Source of the DNA: Flavobacteriaceae bacterium S0862 | Lineage (GTDB): Bacteria > Bacteroidota > Bacteroidia > Flavobacteriales > Flavobacteriaceae | Reading direction: 5' to 3' | Assembly: GCA_023015825.1 (NCBI GenBank) | Contig: JALKAW010000006.1 | Location: 124,001-188,000, forward strand | DNA: 64,000 bases | Shown: in pieces, positions 52,716-61,746 of the stretch | Layout: each line of letters starts with the position of its first letter | How positions within the stretch are numbered: position 1 is the first letter of the stretch | Position numbers and translations under genes: made by a program | Notes under the pieces: model-generated | Seen by the model: only the letters and a program-made list of their open reading frames with translations | Databases searched by the model: none | Told to the model about the DNA's origin: nothing

Positions 52716-53831
52716 ATGAAGTACTACATCATTGCAGGAGAAGCTTCGGGAGACTTACATGGAGCTAATCTAATGAAAGCACTCGAACACCAAGATGTGA
52801 ACGCTGAGTTCAGGTTTTGGGGAGGTGATTTAATGCAAAATGTTGGCGGTACTTTAATTAAGCATTACAAAGAATTAGCTTTTATGGGTTTTATCGAGGT
52901 TATTATGAACCTTAGAACCATCACTAAAAATCTTAGATTCTGTAAGCAAGATATTGAAAGCTATAATCCCGATGTGATTATATTTATTGATTATCCTGGA
53001 TTTAATTTACGTATAGCTAAATGGGCAAAAGCCAAAGGTTTTAAAACACATTATTATATTTCTCCACAAATTTGGGCATGGAAAGAGAATAGAATAAACG
53101 CCATAAAAAGAGATATTGATAAAATGTATGTGATTCTTCCATTTGAAAAATCATTTTATGAAGACAAACACAACTTTCCTGTAGAATTTGTTGGTCATCC
53201 TTTAATTGATGCAATTTCAGATAGAGCTCAAGTTGATTTATATGAATTTAGAGCAGAACATGAATTAAGCAACAAACCAATTATCGCTTTATTACCGGGA
53301 AGTAGAAAACAAGAAATCACAAAAATGCTTTCTATAATGCTGAGTGTGGTTGAAAATTTTAAAGATTACCAATTTGTTATCGCTGGTGCACCTAGTCAAG
53401 ATTATGATTTCTACCAACAATTTATTAAAAAAGCCAATGTTCATTTTGTAAGTAATAAAACGTATGATTTACTAAGTGTGTCCAAGGCTGCTTTGGTAAC
53501 TTCTGGGACAGCAACCCTAGAAACGGCTTTGTTTAAAGTTCCTCAAGTAGTGTGTTATAAAGGCTCATGGCTGTCTTATCAAATAGGAAAGCGTTTGGTG
53601 AAGCATATTAAATATATTTCACTAGTGAATTTAATTATGGACAAGGAAGTTGTTACTGAGCTTATCCAAAATGAATGTAATACAAATCGTTTAAATAAGG
53701 AGCTACAAAAAATTCTAGATGATTATGAACGCTCTAAGTTTTTTATAAGCTATTACGAACTTGAAAAAAAGCTTGGTGGAAAAGGCGCAAGTGAGAAAGT
53801 TGCAAATTTAATTTTTAATTCTTTAAATTAG
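52716..53831 (+). CDS. lpxB: Lipid-A-disaccharide synthase
   Basis: GT19 glycosyltransferase that joins UDP-diacylglucosamine and lipid X to form the lipid A disaccharide at the inner membrane. AGEASGDLHGANLM at the start, YYISPQIWAWKENRI in the middle and LLPGSRKQEI in the second Rossmann domain are the family marks. 371 residues, normal. The gene shows the organism makes lipid A. Confidence 0.96.
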   Translation: MKYYIIAGEASGDLHGANLMKALEHQDVNAEFRFWGGDLMQNVGGTLIKHYKELAFMGFIEVIMNLRTITKNLRFCKQDIESYNPDVIIFIDYPGFNLRIAKWAKAKGFKTHYYISPQIWAWKENRINAIKRDIDKMYVILPFEKSFYEDKHNFPVEFVGHPLIDAISDRAQVDLYEFRAEHELSNKPIIALLPGSRKQEITKMLSIMLSVVENFKDYQFVIAGAPSQDYDFYQQFIKKANVHFVSNKTYDLLSVSKAALVTSGTATLETALFKVPQVVCYKGSWLSYQIGKRLVKHIKYISLVNLIMDKEVVTELIQNECNTNRLNKELQKILDDYERSKFFISYYELEKKLGGKGASEKVANLIFNSLN

Positions 53832-53852
53832 CATCGATTACATATAGTGTTT

Positions 53853-54386
53853 ATGCGATTTTTGCCCCTAATTTTAATACTTCTTATAGGTTTTACATCT
53901 TGTAAATCTTCAAAACTTGCATCTAAAAACAAGAGCGAGTCCATTGCGAAAACAGATCAATCTAAAAAAAGTAAGAGAGCGACTAACATAAGTTTAGAAA
54001 GTGTAAAAGCAGAAAACATTGTTGATTATGCTCAGCAATTTGAAGGTGTTAGGTATAAGTACGGAGGCACTACAAAAAGAGGAATGGATTGTTCTGGACT
54101 TATTCAAACTTCATATAAAAGCGAATCTGTATTACTACCAAGAACAACTAATGATTTAGCTAAAACAGGTGATTGGATTGATTTAAAAGAAGTAAAAAAA
54201 GGTGATTTACTCTTTTTTGCAACTAAGAAAAACAGTAGAAAAGTAAATCATGTTGGCATAGTAACCTATGTGAATAAAGATGATGTAGAATTCATTCATG
54301 CCTCTACAAGTAAAGGCGTTATTAACTCAAAATTAAAAAATCGTTATTGGTATTTTGCCTTTGTACAGGCAAGACGTGTTTTGTAA
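53853..54386 (+). CDS. NlpC/P60 (C40) cell-wall peptidase, lipoprotein
   Basis: 177 residues. A lipobox (LIGFTSCKS) follows the signal. The C40 domain has the catalytic Cys in KRGMDCSGLIQTSY, the His in VNHVGIVTYV and a third polar residue in FIHAST, cutting the D-Glu to diamino acid bond in murein peptides. I use ATG 53853; the GTG two codons earlier is also possible. Confidence 0.92.
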   Translation: MRFLPLILILLIGFTSCKSSKLASKNKSESIAKTDQSKKSKRATNISLESVKAENIVDYAQQFEGVRYKYGGTTKRGMDCSGLIQTSYKSESVLLPRTTNDLAKTGDWIDLKEVKKGDLLFFATKKNSRKVNHVGIVTYVNKDDVEFIHASTSKGVINSKLKNRYWYFAFVQARRVL

Positions 54387-54407
54387 GATTTTTATTATCT
54401 TGCATAG

Positions 54408-56447
54408 ATGCAATTGCTTAATTTCAAGGTAATTAAACTAACTATCTGTTTAATCACAGGAATTCTTCTTGGATATTTCTTTGATGTAAACATAGTTTAT
54501 CTTATAAGTTTAAGCGTTACTTTTTTATTATTGCTAGTTGTTGATTTATTTGTCTCTAAATACACTCGTAAAAAATACTATTGGGTAGCTATTGTTATTT
54601 ATTTAGCTACTATTTGTATTGGTTTTTTAAGCCTATCAACTCATAATGAGTCTAATTTTAAAAACCACTACACTAAGATTAATCTAAAGCATGAAGATGT
54701 ATCTCGGTTTATAAATTTTAGAGTTAGAGAGGTTTTAAAACCAGGAAATTTTTACAATAAATATGTTATAGATATTTTGAATCTTGACAACATAAACAGT
54801 TCTGGTAGCTTATTACTCAATGTTGTCAAAGAGTCAACTACAGAACCTCTAAAAGTTGATGATGTTTTAATAACCAAAACACAGTTTAAGGAATTGATTC
54901 CACCTTTAAATCCGCATCAGTTTGATTATAAAACCTATTTAAAGAAACAACATATTTATCACCAGCTATTTGTTTCTAATTCGGAGCTTCATATTATAAG
55001 TAATGACAAGCATACGCTTTTTGGCTATGCAAGCTTATTAAGGGAAACTATAAATAATAAACTTGAAACTTATAATTTCAAACCTGAAGAGCTTGCTATA
55101 ATAAATGCATTACTGTTAGGACAAAGACAAGATATATCTAAAGATATCTATGATAGTTATACGCAAGCTGGAGCCATACATATACTGGCGGTTTCTGGGT
55201 TGCATGTTGGGATTATTCTTATTCTTTTGAACATCTTATTTAAACCAATAGAATATTTTAAACATGGTTTATTTTTTAAAACTCTACTGCTAATTGTTGT
55301 TTTATGGAGCTTCGCAGTAATAGCTGGCTTATCTGCTTCGGTTGTTAGATCCGTAAGTATGTTTACAGTAGTTGCAATTGCTTTAAATTTAAAGCGACCA
55401 ACCAATGTTTACAACACCTTAACCATATCCATGTTTATACTTTTGCTGTGGAAACCAACCTTCTTATTTGATGTAGGTTTTCAACTAAGTTATCTAGCTG
55501 TTTTTGCTATTGTAGCCATACAACCTATGTTGGATAAGCTATGGCGACCTAAACTTAAATTAGTGAGAATTTTTTGGAATATTTTTACGGTTACGCTTGC
55601 AGCACAGTTTGGCGTTATACCAATAAGTCTTTACTATTTTCATCAGTTTCCTGGGTTGTTTTTTATTTCTAATTTGGCTATAATTCCTTTTTTAGGTGTG
55701 ATTTTAGGTTTGGGTATAGTCGTTATTGGACTGTCGTTGATAAATCTGCTTCCTTCGTTTCTTGCAAGTGCATACGGTACTATTATTTCAAAAATGAATG
55801 AGCTTGTTGGTTGGGTTGCAGCTCAAGAATCTTTTTTATTCAGAAATATTTCTTTTGATATTATACATGTACTCATTAGTTATGCAATCATTATTAGTAT
55901 TCTAATTTATTTAAAAACTAAAACCTTTAAAAGTGTTGTTTCTTTATTGGTCATCATTATTATCAGCCAAAGTGCTTTAATCTTTGATAAAAAGGAGAGG
56001 GCTAACAACTCCTTTGTTGTATTTCACAAATCAAGGCACAGTATTATTGGGCATAAATTAAACCAAAAGCTACATCTTTATTCAAATAGTAATGATAGTA
56101 TTTTAAAGAATGATAAAACTATTACCAACTACAAAGTTGGTATTCACTCAAAGACTACAATTATTGATTCTATAAAAAGCATTTATACTTTTAATAATTA
56201 TAAATTATTAGTAATAGATAGTCTAGGTGTTTATAAAACCAAAAACTTCAAACCTACAATAGTATTGTTACAACACTCTCCAAAAATTAATTTGGAACGA
56301 TTAATAGAACAGCTACAACCAGAATTAATAATAAGTGATGGAAGCAATTATAAAAGCTACCAAGAGCGATGGAGAACAACTTGCGAAGCAAAAAAGATCC
56401 CTTTTCATCAAACGAGTAAAAAGGGAGCTTTTATATATAATTATTAG
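54408..56447 (+). CDS. comEC: ComEC/Rec2-family DNA uptake channel
   Basis: 679 residues. An N-terminal DUF4131-like part is followed by the competence domain of about eight membrane helices, with IHILAVSGLHVGIILILLN and the AGLSASVVRSVSMF motif. The C-terminal 150 residues sit where many ComEC proteins hold a beta-lactamase-like domain, but no HxHxDH zinc motif is visible. It should carry single-stranded DNA into the cytoplasm during natural transformation. Other com genes are not in the window. Confidence 0.9.
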   Translation: MQLLNFKVIKLTICLITGILLGYFFDVNIVYLISLSVTFLLLLVVDLFVSKYTRKKYYWVAIVIYLATICIGFLSLSTHNESNFKNHYTKINLKHEDVSRFINFRVREVLKPGNFYNKYVIDILNLDNINSSGSLLLNVVKESTTEPLKVDDVLITKTQFKELIPPLNPHQFDYKTYLKKQHIYHQLFVSNSELHIISNDKHTLFGYASLLRETINNKLETYNFKPEELAIINALLLGQRQDISKDIYDSYTQAGAIHILAVSGLHVGIILILLNILFKPIEYFKHGLFFKTLLLIVVLWSFAVIAGLSASVVRSVSMFTVVAIALNLKRPTNVYNTLTISMFILLLWKPTFLFDVGFQLSYLAVFAIVAIQPMLDKLWRPKLKLVRIFWNIFTVTLAAQFGVIPISLYYFHQFPGLFFISNLAIIPFLGVILGLGIVVIGLSLINLLPSFLASAYGTIISKMNELVGWVAAQESFLFRNISFDIIHVLISYAIIISILIYLKTKTFKSVVSLLVIIIISQSALIFDKKERANNSFVVFHKSRHSIIGHKLNQKLHLYSNSNDSILKNDKTITNYKVGIHSKTTIIDSIKSIYTFNNYKLLVIDSLGVYKTKNFKPTIVLLQHSPKINLERLIEQLQPELIISDGSNYKSYQERWRTTCEAKKIPFHQTSKKGAFIYNY

Positions 56448-56451
56448 AAAG

Positions 56452-56931
56452 TTAATTTAATACTCTAACATAATTCTCTGAAAAAATACGATCCCCTTCA
56501 GGGCCAAGATCTATTTGACTATATGTGTCTTTTCCAATAATAAGTTCAAAATTAAAAATATGCATCGTATCAATTACTTTAAGCATGGCAATCGAACCAT
56601 ACTCTAAATACTCAGTTAATGTTGAGTCTGTTATTTCATAAGAACCATATCCAAAATAATCAATCTTATTGGCTGGTGCTCTACGAGACCACATAACTTT
56701 ACCATCTTTAAATATTTTAACTTGCCTATTGTTTTCATTATTAATAATGGTATCTTTAATTTTATTGCCTTCGTAATTATAAAAGCTAATAAGTTCCCAA
56801 ACACCATCAAGAGATTGTTTTTCAACATTTTTGACAATGTCTTCTTCAGTGATTTCCTCTTTAGTCGCCTCTTGTTGCTTGCAAGAAAACAGAAAAAGAA
56901 ACAAGCCTAAAAATAGAATTAGATTTTTCAT
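56452..56931 (-). CDS. Small lipoprotein, lipocalin-like
   Basis: 159 residues. The lipobox FLFLFSCKQQ anchors it. After an acidic linker, SLDGVWELISFYNYEGNKIKDT and the beta pattern that follows resemble small lipocalin-like domains of Bacteroidota, a weak call. I start it at 56931; the open frame runs to 57006 but the extra 25 residues precede the signal peptide. Confidence 0.75.
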   Translation of the reverse strand: MKNLILFLGLFLFLFSCKQQEATKEEITEEDIVKNVEKQSLDGVWELISFYNYEGNKIKDTIINNENNRQVKIFKDGKVMWSRRAPANKIDYFGYGSYEITDSTLTEYLEYGSIAMLKVIDTMHIFNFELIIGKDTYSQIDLGPEGDRIFSENYVRVLN

Positions 56932-57090
56932 AATTTCAGTATTTATTAATCGTAAGTTAATTAATCCAAAGGGCGAAATTGACGGCAGTGACAAATAGCA
57001 CACCATACAATTTACAATTTTTTTATGAATTTTTTAACATTTACACTTTTGTAAACAACATAAAAAAGAATGAAAACTCATTTTATATTA

Positions 57091-57129
57091 AAAAAAACCT
57101 TTTCATTAATCTAGTGAAAAGGTTTTTTT
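57091..57129. terminator. Strong hairpin terminator after the thioredoxin gene
   Basis: AAAACCTTTTCA pairs with TGAAAAGGTTTT around an eight-base loop, with A- and T-runs at its ends. It lies downstream of the minus-strand thioredoxin gene. Confidence 0.85.
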
Positions 57130-57147
57130 TAATATATGTAATATAAA

Positions 57148-57696
57148 TTATTTCTCTGTAAACTCAGGTTTAAACGCTTTGTAATACTCAGTAAAAGCAT
57201 CTTGAGATTTAATGTTTTTATGATCGTTATTTTTAAACATTTTTAAATATAACTCCAATTCTTGAGGTTTCTTAACACCTCTTAAAGGGACTAACATTTT
57301 TAAATCTTCATCAATAAAAACAACCGTTGGATAAGCTTGGACACCAAAATACCTTGTTAGTTGGTGCGGAGAATTTCTAGTTTTTGCTCTTCCAGAATCG
57401 TAATTGGGATTGGCAAATGGTTTACCATTAAAAACCACTTCATCATTCCCTTCAGCATTGAATTTCACTGCATAATAATGTTTGTTAACATAATCAACTA
57501 CATTTTTGTTTTGGAAGGTAATTCTATCCATCAATTTACATGGTCCACACCAAACGGTGTACATGTCAATCATGATTTTTTTTGGTGTTTTCTTTTGAAG
57601 TTCTTGTGCTTCTTCAAGCGACACCCAATTAATGTCTTGTGCCGATATTAGGTTTACGGCAAAGACTAATACGAAGGCAATTACTATCTTTTTCAT
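57148..57696 (-). CDS. Exported thioredoxin-like protein
   Basis: 182 residues with a signal peptide (MKKIVIAFVLVFAVNLISAQ). The active site is WCGPCK in IDMYTVWCGPCKLMDRITF, and the cis-Pro lies in GVQAYPTVVFID. A periplasmic disulfide reductase role is likely. I use the ATG at 57696; the open frame to 57756 adds 20 residues before the signal. Confidence 0.9.
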   Translation of the reverse strand: MKKIVIAFVLVFAVNLISAQDINWVSLEEAQELQKKTPKKIMIDMYTVWCGPCKLMDRITFQNKNVVDYVNKHYYAVKFNAEGNDEVVFNGKPFANPNYDSGRAKTRNSPHQLTRYFGVQAYPTVVFIDEDLKMLVPLRGVKKPQELELYLKMFKNNDHKNIKSQDAFTEYYKAFKPEFTEK

Positions 57697-57784
57697 AATT
57701 CGATTTGTTGCAAAATATGTGCCTAACTTACAAAAAATGCCCCTAAAAAGGAGCATTTTACGTTTATTTTAACGATATTTTCGA

Positions 57785-59317
57785 TTAATGGACGTTGCCC
57801 ATTAGTTTTTTCATTAGTGGTCCAAATACCAATACAATTAAACCTGCTCCAATGGAATACTGTGCAATTAAGCTAAATCCATCAGTATAAACACTCAACG
57901 TATCAAAACCTCCAATATTGGCATCTGTACTTTCAATAGCAAGCTTCTCTCCAATAAATCCAACTATTTGAAATGCAAAAGCGGAAGACAAAAACCATAT
58001 ACCCATCATAAAGGCTACAATTCGTTTTGGTGATAAATCAGTAATTTTGGATAATCCAACAGGTGACATAAATAACTCACCAACAGATATTATAAAATAC
58101 ATCGCTAATAAATACCACATTGGTACCATACCTTCTGAGTTAGCACTTCCACCACTTAGTGCCAACACATAAAAACTGACACCTGCTAATACCAAACCTA
58201 AACCGAACTTATAAGGTGTTCTAGGGTTTAATCCTCTTTTAGACAGATATCCCCACAAAATAGAGATTGGGATAGCAAGTATAATGATAAACATGGAATT
58301 AAAAGAATTGGTTTGACTAGCATTAAAAAATACTAAATCTACATTTCTAGATGCAAATAATGTAATCACACTTCCAGATAATTCATGAAAACCCCAAAAA
58401 AGCATCATAAAAAACGTAATTAAAACAGCCATAAACAGTTTCTTACGTTCATCTAATGTAGCTTTATACATTATATATCCCATATAAAGTAAAACTGTTA
58501 TGCCTATTATTTTAAACAAAAGTCCTACAACGGTTTCATCGCCTAAAAATGACTCTCCATTTGCTATTGTTTTATAAGATGCAAGCATATAAGCGATTAT
58601 AGGTACACTTAAAAATGAAATAATAGGAACAAACGTTTTTTGAGGAATTCCTAAAACTTTCTTTTCATATACTTCAGGATTTGGAGGCAATCCTTTATCA
58701 CCAAAAACGTTCTTTTTAATACCACTCCAAAAGAAAATAAGTCCAGTTAACATCCCTATGCCTGCTAAACCAAACCCATAATGCCATCCATAAGTATAAG
58801 CTAACCAGCCACATAATAACGGAGCTATCCAGCCTCCAATATTTATCCCCATATAAAAAATGGTAAATCCAGAATCTTTTCTCATATCACCATCAGGGTA
58901 TAATGCCCCGACAAACGTGGATATATTAGGTTTAAAAAATCCATTACCTACTATGATAAGCGATAAAGCTAAAAAAAATGCAATGTTATTTTCTATAGCT
59001 AAAACAAAATGTCCTAATGCCATTAAAACTCCTCCTAAAAAAATAGAGCTTCGCATTCCTAATATTTTATCAGAAATTCTACCTCCAATCACCGTAGAAG
59101 CATACACTAAAGATCCATAAGACGCATAGACAACTGCTGTGGCAGTATCTCGCTCTACTAAGGCTTCAAAGATTACTTCAACCATATAAAGCGTTAACAA
59201 CGCTCTCATTCCATAGAAACTGAAACGCTCCCATAATTCTGCGAAGAATAAATAAAATAAACCTCTTGGATGCCCAAATAAATCAGGTTGATTATTGTTT
59301 TCTACTGTATCTGCCAT
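57785..59317 (-). CDS. POT/PTR-family proton-coupled peptide transporter
   Basis: 510 residues with about 14 membrane helices. ELWERFSFYGMRALLTLYM contains the ExxERFxYY-type proton-coupling motif, and GGRISDKILGMRSSIFLGGVLMALGH the second family motif. It imports di- and tripeptides with protons. The gene is single. Confidence 0.95.
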   Translation of the reverse strand: MADTVENNNQPDLFGHPRGLFYLFFAELWERFSFYGMRALLTLYMVEVIFEALVERDTATAVVYASYGSLVYASTVIGGRISDKILGMRSSIFLGGVLMALGHFVLAIENNIAFFLALSLIIVGNGFFKPNISTFVGALYPDGDMRKDSGFTIFYMGINIGGWIAPLLCGWLAYTYGWHYGFGLAGIGMLTGLIFFWSGIKKNVFGDKGLPPNPEVYEKKVLGIPQKTFVPIISFLSVPIIAYMLASYKTIANGESFLGDETVVGLLFKIIGITVLLYMGYIMYKATLDERKKLFMAVLITFFMMLFWGFHELSGSVITLFASRNVDLVFFNASQTNSFNSMFIIILAIPISILWGYLSKRGLNPRTPYKFGLGLVLAGVSFYVLALSGGSANSEGMVPMWYLLAMYFIISVGELFMSPVGLSKITDLSPKRIVAFMMGIWFLSSAFAFQIVGFIGEKLAIESTDANIGGFDTLSVYTDGFSLIAQYSIGAGLIVLVFGPLMKKLMGNVH

Positions 59318-59408
59318 AATTAAATAATTAGTATAGTTAGTTTATTAGTATGCCAAGTTTAATAAAAAATAAGCAAAAACACCTAATATTAGCAGTTAAA
59401 TAAATGAA

Positions 59409-59423
59409 TGCTTCGCTGAAGCA
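59409..59423. other. Short hairpin in the POT-mvaA divergent gap
   Basis: TGCTTC pairs with GAAGCA around GCT. It lies about 23 bases before the mvaA -7 box. Role unknown. Confidence 0.35.
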
Positions 59424-59445
59424 ACCATATTTTAGGTAAGAATAG

Positions 59446-59453
59446 TATCTTTG
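59446..59453 (+). promoter_or_regulatory. Predicted -7 box (TATCTTTG) for mvaA
   Basis: Fits TAnnTTTG, 20 bases before the ATG at 59474. Confidence 0.5.
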
Positions 59454-59473
59454 CGAATATAATTTTTGATTAA

Positions 59474-60784
59474 ATGAGTAAGTCTATTTCTGGTTTTTCT
59501 AAACTATCTAAATCTAAAAAAATTGATTGGGTTGTCGATACTTATTTTTCTAATAAAGAAGAAGCTAAAACCATAATAAAACAGTATTGGAATGCCAACG
59601 ACAAGTTGCAACAATTACATGACGAATTTATTGAAAACACCATTACTAATTACTACTTGCCATTAGGTATAGCGCCTAATTTCCTTATAAACAATAATTT
59701 ATATACCATCCCTATGGCTATCGAAGAAAGCTCGGTAGTTGCTGCTGCTAGTAAAGCTGCCAAATTTTGGTTAAATCGTGGAGGTTTTAAAACAAAGGTG
59801 ATTTCAACTACTAAGATAGGGCAAGTCCATTTTACTTTCAACGGAGATTATAGTATCCTAAAAAAATATTTTCAGCATATAAAGCCTCAATTAATTACCA
59901 ATACAAAACCTATTACCAAAAACATGGAAAAGCGTGGTGGTGGTATTTTGGATATAAAATTAATTGATAAAACAAGTTCGATTGCTAATTATTACCAATT
60001 GCATGCAACTTTCGAGACCTTGGATGCGATGGGAGCTAATTTCATTAATTCATGCTTAGAAAGTTTTGCGAACACTTTTAAGACTGAAGCAACATATTTT
60101 GATGGTATAAAAGATTCAGATATTGATATAGTAATGAGTATTCTTTCCAATTATGTTCCTGAATGTTTGGTTAGAGCAGAAGTAAGTTGCAAAGTAGAAG
60201 ATTTAAATGAAGATCCAAATGTTTCACCAGAAGACTTTGCTCATAAATTTATTCAAGCAGTACAAATAGCTGAAGTAGAACCATACAGAGCAGTCACTCA
60301 CAATAAAGGCATCATGAATGGTATTGATGCTGTTGTATTAGCCACGGGAAACGATTTTAGAGCTGTTGAAGCTGGTGTACACGCTTATGCATCAAGAAAC
60401 GGCAGTTATTCCAGTTTAACCCACGCTAAAGTAGAGAATGGTATTTTTAAGTTTTGGATTGAAATCCCTTTAGCTTTAGGAACGGTTGGTGGATTAACTG
60501 GTTTGCATCCTTTAGTAAAGTTATCTTTAGAAATGCTTAATAAACCATCTGCTAAAGAACTTATGATGATTGTGGCAGTAGCTGGATTAGCACAAAACTT
60601 TGCTGCTCTCAGGTCGTTAACAACAACTGGAATACAACAAGGTCATATGAAAATGCATTTAATGAATATATTAAATCAGTTTAATGCAAATGATAATGAG
60701 AAAACAACACTTATTGAACATTTTAAAACTAATGTCGTAACTCATAGTGCTGTTGTGGAGGCTATTGAAAACCTAAGACGTTAA
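59474..60784 (+). CDS. mvaA: Hydroxymethylglutaryl-CoA reductase, class II
   Basis: Interconverts HMG-CoA and mevalonate. LPLGIAPNFLINN near the start, ETLDAMGANFINSCLES in the middle and LGTVGGLTGLHPLVKLS later are the class II reductase marks; the catalytic Glu, Lys, Asp and His lie in these blocks. 436 residues. Class II enzymes are named degradative but serve biosynthesis in many mevalonate-using bacteria, likely here. The next gene starts within its stop (TAATG). Confidence 0.95.
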   Translation: MSKSISGFSKLSKSKKIDWVVDTYFSNKEEAKTIIKQYWNANDKLQQLHDEFIENTITNYYLPLGIAPNFLINNNLYTIPMAIEESSVVAAASKAAKFWLNRGGFKTKVISTTKIGQVHFTFNGDYSILKKYFQHIKPQLITNTKPITKNMEKRGGGILDIKLIDKTSSIANYYQLHATFETLDAMGANFINSCLESFANTFKTEATYFDGIKDSDIDIVMSILSNYVPECLVRAEVSCKVEDLNEDPNVSPEDFAHKFIQAVQIAEVEPYRAVTHNKGIMNGIDAVVLATGNDFRAVEAGVHAYASRNGSYSSLTHAKVENGIFKFWIEIPLALGTVGGLTGLHPLVKLSLEMLNKPSAKELMMIVAVAGLAQNFAALRSLTTTGIQQGHMKMHLMNILNQFNANDNEKTTLIEHFKTNVVTHSAVVEAIENLRR

Positions 60785-61695
60785 TGAGTCATTATTATAG
60801 CAACGGAAAATTATTAATTACTGGTGAATATACTGTTCTAGATGGAGCGTTAGCTTTGGCAGTTCCCACTAAGTATGGACAATCTTTAACAGTTGCCCCA
60901 ATTCCAGAAAATAATATTATATGGAAAAGTATAGATAGCGAAAACAACGTTTGGTTTGAAGATAGTTTTCCAATAGAGGAAATTGCTTCAGATTTCCTAA
61001 AGCCTCGCAATGACATTTCGAAAAGAATCATTCAAATATTAAATACTGCAAAAGAACTAAACCCTAGTTTTTTGAATATAAAAACTGGTTTTAGAGTTAC
61101 TACTAAGCTCGATTTTCCAAGAAACTGGGGACTTGGTAGTTCTTCTACACTTATAAATAATATAGCCAATTGGGCAAAAGTTGATGCTTACAGGTTGTTA
61201 GAAATGACATTTGGAGGTAGTGGTTACGATATTGCTTGTGCTCAACACAGTAATTCCATTACGTATCAATTAAAAGATTCTTACAGAGACGTTAATGATG
61301 TAGTGTTTAATCCAGAGTTTAAAGGTAATCTGTATTTTGTCCATTTAAATAAAAAACAGAATAGTCGTGAAGGAATTATTCAATATCATAAAAGCAAAGA
61401 CGCAATCTCTTCTAAAATCAGTGATATAAATGATATTACAAATAAAATTATTAATTGTACATCATTAGAAGACTTTAATAAACTTATAGATTTACATGAA
61501 TCGATTGTAAGTTCCATTATAAACCAACCAACAGTTAAAGATTCTCTTTTTAAAGACTTTAATGGCTCTGTTAAAAGTCTTGGGGCTTGGGGAGGTGATT
61601 TTATTTTAGTGAGTACTTTAGATAATCCAAGCTCTTATTTTAAAGAAAAAGGTTATCCTACAATTATTTATTATAAAGACATGATATTAAACTAA
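60784..61695 (+). CDS. GYDIA-type GHMP kinase
   Basis: 303 residues of the GHMP kinase fold (mevalonate-kinase-like). GKLLITGEYTVLDGALALAVP opens it, the ATP loop is NWGLGSSSTLINN, and GGSGYDIACAQ gives the family its name. It is coupled to mvaA, so a step of the mevalonate route is the likely role; mevalonate versus phosphomevalonate is not settled. Confidence 0.9.
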   Translation: MSHYYSNGKLLITGEYTVLDGALALAVPTKYGQSLTVAPIPENNIIWKSIDSENNVWFEDSFPIEEIASDFLKPRNDISKRIIQILNTAKELNPSFLNIKTGFRVTTKLDFPRNWGLGSSSTLINNIANWAKVDAYRLLEMTFGGSGYDIACAQHSNSITYQLKDSYRDVNDVVFNPEFKGNLYFVHLNKKQNSREGIIQYHKSKDAISSKISDINDITNKIINCTSLEDFNKLIDLHESIVSSIINQPTVKDSLFKDFNGSVKSLGAWGGDFILVSTLDNPSSYFKEKGYPTIIYYKDMILN

Positions 61696-61729
61696 AAAGA
61701 GCTTCACATTGTGAAGCTCTTTTTAGTTT
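61689..61729. terminator. Bidirectional terminator between GHMP kinase and PPIase
   Basis: A long stem, AGAGCTTCAC against GTGAAGCTCT extended by A-T pairs on both sides, between convergent genes. Confidence 0.9.
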
Positions 61730-61746
61730 AAATATTGTAGCTATTC

